Shown piece by piece: positions 57,001 to 64,000 of a stretch of DNA of 64,000 bases. This DNA is from Anomaloglossus baeobatrachus (Eukaryota; Chordata; Amphibia; Anura; Aromobatidae), in assembly GCF_048569485.1 (NCBI RefSeq), contig NC_134364.1, forward strand, positions 129,371,089 through 129,435,088. Direction: 5' to 3'. The position numbers were made by a program, and so were the translations under genes. How positions within the stretch are numbered: position 1 is the stretch's first letter; every line of letters starts with the position of its first letter. Below the pieces are notes generated by a model. That model was given only the letters and a program-made list of their open reading frames with translations. It had not been told where the DNA came from and did not search any database.

Positions 57001-60000
57001 TGGGTGCGATCAGACGATTGTAGATGTGAGGGTGGGGCCGGGGGTTCTGGGTGCGATCAGACTATTGTAGATGTGAGGGTGGGGCTGGGGGTTCTAGGTG
57101 CGATCAGATGATTGGAGATTTTCAGTGTTTTCTCCAGCGTAGACTAGACGTTATATTTTGCTCATATCAGTAATCATGGGGTTAATTTTGCCTGTACGGA
57201 GATGCTGCTATCTACTGACTCTCGTTTCCATAGAAACCATTGCATGCGCGTTACTGTATAACTACATTACACGGCTGTAATATGATTTAATAAAGGCCAT
57301 AATGGATCTTTTGGGGCCGTCTGGAGCGGCTCAGCAGACGCCCTGTCACTGCCTGTATTTACAGTGGTCGGGGTCCTCCTCATCCACCTCACTCTTCTCA
57401 AGGAAAGACCCTCATTCCTCCTCTCTGCAAGTATCTAAGAACGTCATACAGCGACCACCCACAATATCGTCACTGCATCTGCCCCGGTGCACAGCTAGAG
57501 ATATAGACCAGGGATGCCCGAAAATGGCACCAAGTAAGCCCCACACCTCTGCTACCCACTGTGCTCATGTGTATAGAAAAGGTCGCCACCATTATTCTGT
57601 AACCCAGGCCACCTCTCACCACTCCTACAGATGAGCACTGGTCACGGGCAGAGAAGAGATCCAGCAAACTGGGCTAAAACAGCAGTGCTCTCCTAATCCA
57701 GAGGACTCCTTCACCTAAACCCCTCTGCCATTCTCTCCTCCACCTGCACTCCTCCACACAGGCTGCCCTTCTCTCCTCCGCCTGCACCCCTCCGCACAGG
57801 CTGCCCTTCTCCCTTCCTCCGCCTGCACCCCTCCGCACAGGCTGCCCTTCTCCCTTCCTCCGCCTGCACCCCTCCGCACAGGCTGCCCTTCTCCCTTCCT
57901 CCGCCTGCACCCCTCCGCACAGGCTGCCCTTCTCCCTTCCTCCGCCTGCACCCCTCCGCACAGGCTGCCCTTCTCCCTTCCTCCGCCTGCACCCCTCCGC
58001 ACAGGCTGCCCTTCTCCCTTCCTCCGCCTGCACCCCTCCGCACAGGCTGCCCTTCTCCCTTCCTCCGCCTGCACCCCTCCGCACAGGCTGCCCTTCTCCC
58101 TTCCTCCGCTTGCACCCCTCCGCACAGACTGCCCTTCTCCCTTCCTCCGCCTGCACCCCTCCGCACAGGCTTTCCTTCTCCCTTCCTCCGCCTGCACCCC
58201 TCCGCACAGGCTGCCCTTCTCCCTTCCTCCGCCTGCACCCCTCCGCACAGGCTGCCCTTCTCCCTTCCTCCGCCTGCACCCCTCCGCACAGGCTGCCCTT
58301 CTCCCTTCCTCCGCCTGCACCCCTCCGCACAGGCTGTCCTTCACCCTTCCTCCGCCTGCACCGCTCCGCACAGGCTGCCCTTCTCCCTTCCTCCGCCTGC
58401 ACCCCTCCGCCGCCTGCACCCCTCCGCACAGGCTGCCCTTCTCTCCTCCGCCGCCTGCACCCCTCCGCACAGACTGCCCTTCTCCCCTCCTTCGCCTGCA
58501 CCCCTCCGCACAGACTGCCCTTCTCCCTTCCTCCGCCTGAAGCCCTCCATACAGGCTGTCCTTCTCCCGCCTGCACCCCACCGCACAGGCTGTCCTTCTC
58601 CCCTCCTTCGCCTGCACTCCTCCATACAGGCTGCCCTTCTCCCTTCCTCCGCCTGCACTCCTCCATACAGGCTGTCCTTCTCCCTTCCTCCGCCTGCACT
58701 CCTCCATACAGGCTGTCCTTCTCCCCTCCTCCGCCTGCACTCCTCCATACAGGCTGCCCTTCTCCCTTCCTCCGCCTGCACTCCTCCATACAGGCTGCCC
58801 TTCTCCCTTCCTCCGCCTGCACTCCTCCATACAGGCTGCCCTTCTCCCCTCCTCCGCCTGAACCCCTCCATACAGGCTGCCCTTCTCCCTTCCTCCGCCT
58901 GCACCCCTCCATACAGGCTTTCCTTCTCCCTTCCTCCGCCTGAACCCCTCCATACAGGCTGTCCTTCTCCCTTCCTCCGCCTGAACCCCTCCATACAGGC
59001 TGTCCTTCTCTCGTCCTCCGCCTGAACCCCTCAATACAGGCTGCCCTTCTCCCTTCCTCCGCCTGCACTCCTCCATACAGGCTGCCCTTCCCCCTTCCTC
59101 CGCCTGAACCCCTCCATACAGTCTGCCCTTCTCCCTTCCTCCTCCTGCACTCCTCCATACAGTCTGCCCTTCTCCCTTCCTCCGCCTGCACTCCTCCATA
59201 CAGGCTGCCCTTCTCCCTTCCTCCGCCTGAACCCCTCCATACAGGCTGCCCTTCTCCCTTCCTCCGCCTGCACCCCTCCATACAGGCTGTTCTTCTCCCT
59301 TCCTCCGCCTGAACACCTCCATACAGGCTGCCCTTCTCCCTTCCTCCTCCTGCACTCCTCCATACAGGCTGCCCTTCTCCCTTCCTCCGCCTGAAACCCT
59401 CCATACAGGCTGTTCTTCTCCCTTCCTCCGCCTGAACCCCTCCATACAGGCTGCCCTTCTCCCTTCCTCCTCCTGCACTCCTCCATACAGGCTGCCCTTC
59501 TCCCTTTCTCCGCCTGAAACCCTCCATACAGTCTGTCCTTCTCCCTTCCTCCGCCTGCACTCCTCCATACAGGCTGTCCTTCTCCCTTCCTCCACCTGCA
59601 CTCCTCCATACAGGCTGCCCTTCTCCCTTCCTCCGCCTGCACTCCTCCATACAGGCTGCCCTTCTCCCTTCCTCCGCATGCACCCCTCCGCACAGGCTGC
59701 CCTTCTTCCTTCCTCCGCCTGCACTCCTCCATACAGGCTGTCCTTCTCCCCTCCTCTGCCTGCACCCCTCCGCACAGGCTGTCCTTCTCCCTTCCTCCGC
59801 CTGCACCCCTCCACACAGGCTGCCCTTCTCCCCTCCTCCGCCTGCACCCCTCCGAACATACTGCCATTCTCCCTTCTTCCGCACAGGCTACCCTTTCCTC
59901 ATCTTCTGCACAGGTCGCCCTTCCCACCCCCTCCGTCTGAACCGTCTGTCCCCATTCCCACCTTGGTGACATGCGCTTACCCTCCCCTTCCAAACCTTTG

Positions 60001-63000
60001 CGCTGTTTGCCCCACTTTTCTGTATGCAACCTTTAGCATCATATTTCCCTCCCTTGCACAATCGTTCACCCTTGCCCCGTCCCCCAGCATCCCTGTGTAA
60101 CATCACTGGCCCCCTCCCCCTATATAAATCTGTGCCATCACCCACCCCCCTGCTGCAATTAGCAACCCTAGGCACCATTGCCCACCCTCCGTGCCATCTG
60201 CCCCTACTCCACCATGGCCAGAAGACATCCTCACACCTCAGGGCTGGAGGTTGTGTTGTTGTAGTAATTAAATTCATTACGCACACTCACATCCGTTCTG
60301 CAACCATGGAAATCTCCGTTTTTCCACAGGCCGGATGGTCCCAGTGGACACTCAGTACCGGGCCGGATCCTAGGCCTTATTAGAGGAAGGTAACGATGTC
60401 CCTGGTGACGTGTGCTGAAGATAACCTGTTACTACCGATGGCAGCCGCCCCCATGTACAATGGAGAATGTGCCCTCTCGTCACCATTAGATGCCATCATG
60501 CATCCCACGACTAGAGCCTTCATCGTCAGCAAGTGAGGCCTTCATCGCTGCTCTGACAGACGGTACAGGTGCGGGCAGTGGGGTCGCCTCCTGCCTTGGT
60601 GCCGCTGCTAAGCACTAGCCATTTATACAGTCCACGGCCCCAGGAAGGACGAGACCCGCGCTGCTCTCCAGGGAGCGCTGCCGCCAGCTCCTAATCCATG
60701 AAAATCCACATTATTCCTGCCATTTGTCCTGACAGCTTTACGATACAGAGAATCAGTCACAGCAGCGGCGGCTGCGAGTGTGATGGACGACGTGCGAGAG
60801 CTGATAATGTGTTTTCTGTCCTCCGGCTCCGCGTCCTTCTCAGTGATGGATCCCTCCAAAAGAGCATGAAGCATCAGCAGCACACAGCGCCGTCCTCACT
60901 AATAGAGCTCCATCACACCGCGGGCACAGGCTCTTCTGCTCTGCCACCCACTGACAGGGTATGGGGATGTCACAGACAACATGCTGACTGTTTCCTTCTG
61001 ATGATCAGTGTCTGCATACCCAGAACAGACAACACAAATAACTCTTCCGTGGTCACTCGTGGGCTGCACCCGTATTGGTAGACTTAAGGGGTCACAGACC
61101 CTGAGGATCCGGGGTATAACCTGGCCCTACCTGCTTCAATGTACAGTAATGTGACGTCCAAGGGTCATGTGACACATATATACAGTTATGGCCTAAAGTG
61201 CTGGCACCCTTTAAATTGTTCCAGAAAATGAAGTATTTCTCCCAGAAAATTATTGCGATTACACATGTAAATTATACACGTTTATACTGGAACAACACTA
61301 AAAAAAAACTGAGAAAAAAGGCAAATTGGACAAAATTTCACACAAAACCCCAAAACATGCAGGACAAACTTGTTGGCACCGTTCCAAAATTGTGGGTAAC
61401 AACTTTGTTTCAAGCATGTGATCCTTGTTTAAAATCACCTATGGCAAGTAACAAGTGTGGGCAATATGAAAATCACACCTGAAACCAGATAAAAAGGGGA
61501 GAAGTTGACTCCATCTGTGCGTTGTGTGTCTGTGTGTGCCGCACTAATCATGGAGAACAGAAAGAGGAGAAGAGGACTGTCTGAGGACTTCAGAACCAGA
61601 AGTGTTTGAAAATATGAGCAATCTCAAGGTTACAAGTCCATCTCCAGAGATCTTGATTTTCCTTTGTCCAGGGTGCGCAACATAATTAAAAAGTTTACAA
61701 CCCATGGTAATGTAGCTAATATCTCTGGATGTGGTGGCAGAGAAGAATTGATGAAAGGTTGTAACGCAGGATATTCTGGATGGTGGATAAGCCCAAATCA
61801 AGGTACAAAGAAATTCAAGCAGTCCTGCAGCTCAGGGTCATCAGTGTCAGTGGAACTATTCGTACACATCTGAAGGAAATGGAGGAAGGTTGAACCAGAT
61901 GGACCTAGGTCTTTTTTTCAACCTAAGTAACTATGTAAATACTATGGAGGAGACCCCGGAGGACCCCACTGCTGACACCGAGACATAAAGGCCAAAATGT
62001 ACGTGAATAACCAAAATCCTTCTATGAAAGCATCTTGTGGACAGATGAGACCAAGATAAATCTGTTTGATAAAGCACATGATTCTACTGGATACCGAAAA
62101 CAGAATGAGGATACAAAGTAAAGCTCACAGCACCTACAGTCACATATGGTGGAGGTCAGAGATGTTTTGCTGGGGGCACTGGGGGGCCTTGACTGTGTGC
62201 AAGACATCATGAAATCTGAAAGTTACCAAAGGATTTTGGGTGCCAATGTAGTGCCCTGTGTCAGAAAGCTGGGTATAGTCCTAGGTCATGGGTCTTCCAG
62301 CAGGACAATGACCCCAAACACTTCAACAAGCTCCATAAATGGATGGAAACAAAGCGCTGGAGAGTTCTGAAGTGGCAGCAATGAGTCCGGATCCAAATCC
62401 CACTGATATCTGTGGAGAGATCTGAAAAATGGGAGAAGAAAAGACTCCTTCAAATATGAGAGACCTGGAGACGTTTATGAAGAAGAGTCTGAGATTCCAG
62501 ATGAGAGGAGGAAGAGGCTGTGGACGGTTACAGGAGGCGACTGATTGCAGGGATTTATTCTAAAGGGCGAGAAACCAAAATCTTAAGCTGAGGGGGACAA
62601 TTTTTGGGGCGTTTGTGAAGTTATGTCCAGTTTGAATTTTATTTCTGATTTTTGTGTTGTTCCAAAACACAAAAAGGGAATAAACCTATATAACAAAATG
62701 TGTGATTGTACTAATATTCTGGGAGGAATACTTCATTTCCTGCGACAATTTCACGGGTGTTATTAACACTTTCAGCCTTGACTGTGTGTATATACTATAA
62801 AATATACGACGAGCGCGCTCTATAAATACTGAGATTTCTCACCTGACGCAAATTCTCGGATATTTTCTGGTCTTTTCAGTAAAACTTCTCTTGGGGAAAA
62901 GAAAAGAAAAAAAAAAAAAGAAATTTAGAAAGAACTGTTGTGAAGAGCGGGCGAATGGTTACGTGACCTGAGGGAGCAAAAATAAACATAATTACCGGAT

Positions 63001-63072
63001 GAATCCAGAGAGCAGCAGCTTCACGTCAGGACGGCTCCTCAGATATTCCTCATTAACAATCCGAGTCTGAAT
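51037..63072 (-). CDS. riiad1: RIIa domain-containing protein 1 (3' three coding exons; exon 1 not found)
   Basis: RIIAD1 is a small protein with an RIIalpha-type dimerisation/docking fold, the fold that binds amphipathic anchor helices in PKA RII and in ciliary proteins. Three coding exons on minus: 63072-62996, 62889-62843 and 51095-51037 (stop TGA 51039-51037), with GT/AG borders and agreeing phases. They read IQTRIVNEEYLRSRPDVK then LLLSGFIR; EVLLKRPENIREFAS; and DYFTDPALREKIQEKRSPE. Human RIIAD1 has IQTRIANEKYLR, SGFFREIFLKRPDNILEFAADYFTDP at the matching places. The first exon, expected to end in phase 0, was not found in 63.1-64.0 kb and is probably outside the window. The last intron spans 11.7 kb and contains the 47-bp and 41-bp arrays and a Tc1 relic. 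Opposite orientation to MRPL9 fits human gene order. Confidence 0.9.
51195..57115. repeat. 47-bp minisatellite in RIIAD1 intron
   Basis: About 126 units of 47 bp (GATCAGACGATTGTAGATGT, GAGGGTGGGGCCGGGGGTTC, TGGGTGC). Most variation is at a few positions (C/T in CAGACGA, GCC/GCT/GTC, GGGTGC/AGGTGC/GAGTGG). A block of 27 units is duplicated: the GATGGAGCC variant at 53608 recurs with its neighbours at 54877, exactly 1269 bases (27 x 47) later. G-rich on plus, so the RIIAD1 pre-mRNA is C-rich here. Confidence 0.95.
57116..57734. other. Spacer between the 47-bp and 41-bp arrays
   Basis: Unique-looking intronic sequence within RIIAD1. A plus-strand AATAAA-like TTAATAAAGG lies at about 57287. No exon or transposon recognised. 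Confidence 0.4.
57735..59905. repeat. 41-bp minisatellite in RIIAD1 intron
   Basis: About 53 units of 41 bp (CACCCCTCCGCACAGGCTGC, CCTTCTCCCTTCCTCCGCCT, G). The left half carries CTCCGCACAGG and the middle and right mainly CTCCATACAGG, with mixed units near both boundaries. Because 41 is not a multiple of 3 and the unit has no stops on minus, overlapping spurious frames up to 736 codons appear. On the RIIAD1 transcript the repeat is G/A-rich. Confidence 0.94.
59906..61182. other. Unassigned intronic sequence of RIIAD1
   Basis: C-rich decay of the 41-bp array to about 60120, then 1 kb of unique-looking sequence. No exon, transposon end or tandem repeat recognised on either strand. Confidence 0.4.
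61183..62784 (+). mobile_element. Degenerate Tc1-like transposon in RIIAD1 intron
   Basis: Inverted ends CAGTTATGGCCTAAAGTG (left) and CAGTCAAGGCTGAAAGTG (inverse of right end), both followed by an AATGAAGTATT-type match further in; TA precedes the left end. Plus-strand pieces of a Tc1 transposase: RDLDFPLSRVRNIIKKFTTH with GNVANISGCGGR near 61650-61745, and SSSRTMTPNTSTSSIN-type frame-shifted C-terminal remains near 62290. A short foreign or decayed stretch with TTTTTTTCAACCTAAGTAAC (about 61880-61935) separates the halves. Many frame breaks, so dead and old. Confidence 0.85.
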
Positions 63073-63109
63073 CTGGAGCAAGAAGACGAGACGTCAGCAA
63101 GTGAGAAAT

Positions 63110-63385
63110 ACAGGGGGCCCCATCCGGTATATATAGAGGTGTAAGGGGCAATGCCTGGGGTTACCAAGGTGTAAGGGGCAATGCCTGGGGTTACCAAGGT
63201 GTAAGGGGCAATGCCTGGGGTTACCAAGGTGTAAGGGGCAATGCCTGGGGTTACCAAGGTGTAAGGGGCAATGCCTGGGGTTACCAAGGTATAAGGGGCA
63301 ATGCCTGGGGTTACCAAGGTGTAAGGGGCAATGCCTGGGGTTACAAAGGTGTAAGGGGCAATGCCTGGGGTTAAAAAGTTGTAAT
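63110..63385. repeat. 30-bp minisatellite upstream of RIIAD1 exon 2
   Basis: GTGTAAGGGGCAATGCCTGG plus GGTTACCAAG recurs nine times from 63137, nearly identical, ending in two diverged units. It is within the intron before RIIAD1 exon 2. Confidence 0.93.
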
Positions 63386-63404
63386 GCTACTTTCACACAT
63401 CACT

Positions 63405-64000
63405 TTTTTGCCATCATCACCGCACACACACACCGGCACTACCGCCCCCATCATCACCGCACACACACACCGGCACTACCGCCCCCATCATCACCGCACA
63501 CACACACCGGCATTACCGCCCCCATCATCACAGCACACACACACCGGCATTACCGCCCCCATCATCACAGCACACACACAGGCAATACCGCCCCCATCGT
63601 CACAGCACACACACAGGCAATACCGCCCCCATCATCACCGCACACACCCCGGCACTACCACCCCCATCATCACCGCACACACACAGGCACTACCGCCCCC
63701 ATTATCACCACGCAGGCACTACCGCCCCCATCATCACCGCACACAACGGCACTACCGCCCCCATCATCACCGCACACACGCAGGCACTACCGCCCCCATT
63801 ATCACCGCGCACACCGGCACTACCGCCCCCATCATTACCGCACACACGCAGGCACTACTGCCTCCATCAACACCACACGCATCGGCACTACCGCCCCCAT
63901 CGTCACAGCACGCACCGGCACTACCGCCTTCATCATCACCGTATGCACTGGCACTACCGCCCCCATCATCACTGCACACAAACGAGACACTACTGCCCCC
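63405..64000. repeat. About 34-38-bp CA-rich minisatellite, continues past window end
   Basis: CCCCCATCATCACCGCACAC with a variable CA run and CGGCACTACCG recurs about 16 times. Unit length changes with the CA dinucleotide count. Runs off the right edge. Confidence 0.9.

Noticed and set aside
57674-59884. Minus-strand 736- and 714-codon frames
   Set aside because: Overlapping frames through the 41-bp minisatellite with periodic EEGRRAACAEGC text; no domain, and they lie in a RIIAD1 intron.
63137-64000. CRISPR-like regular repeats
   Set aside because: The repeats are contiguous with no unique spacers, and the genome is eukaryotic. They are ordinary minisatellites.

Overview
This window is nuclear DNA from a vertebrate, most likely an anuran amphibian. 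The evidence is intron-split genes with GT/AG junctions, five genes whose products align with mammalian proteins I know, and abundant PIF/Harbinger-type MITEs (TTA/TAA target duplications), Tc1 elements and a Penelope element of the kind common in frog genomes. The frog assignment is an inference from repeat style; the vertebrate assignment is firm.

Host genes, left to right: SLC39A1 (zinc transporter ZIP1, minus, 9714-10928), TDRKH (piRNA-pathway KH/Tudor protein, plus, 12707-19435), OAZ3 (ornithine decarboxylase antizyme 3, minus, 19574-20377, with its +1 frameshift site), MRPL9 (mitochondrial ribosomal protein bL9m, plus, 27537-46724) and the 3' three coding exons of RIIAD1 (minus, 51037-63072; exon 1 not found). 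TDRKH-OAZ3-MRPL9-RIIAD1 keeps the order and relative orientation I recall for human 1q21.3. SLC39A1, head to head with TDRKH here, lies elsewhere on 1q21 in human. The five genes serve unrelated jobs: zinc uptake, piRNA maturation on mitochondria, polyamine control in germ cells, mitochondrial translation and an RIIa-type docking protein.

The most striking property is tandem repetition. Roughly half of the 64 kb (about 31 kb by adding array lengths) is minisatellite, with at least 15 unrelated arrays of 29-56 bp units, one in most of the larger introns and gaps. The largest is a 33-bp repeat of about 13.6 kb (about 400 units) filling MRPL9 intron 1, followed by a 47-bp array of about 5.9 kb and a 41-bp array of about 2.2 kb, both in the last intron of RIIAD1. 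Several show higher-order repeats. Because many units contain no stop codon, the arrays generate very long spurious reading frames (up to 4,643 codons).

Layout: 1-1529 end of a composite Harbinger-type element; 1.7-2.3 kb 51-bp array; 2.4-2.96 kb no recognised feature; 3.0-9.6 kb two copies of a fold-back DNA element flanking a 43-bp array and an inverted Penelope pair, each arm carrying a different MITE; 9.7-20.4 kb SLC39A1, TDRKH and OAZ3; 20.9-27.3 kb a 56-bp array and a Russian-doll stack of nested DNA transposons; 27.5-46.8 kb MRPL9; 46.8-51.0 kb arrays and unassigned sequence; 51.0-63.1 kb RIIAD1 exons with arrays and a dead Tc1; 63.1-64.0 kb two more arrays. No tRNA, rRNA or CRISPR was seen.
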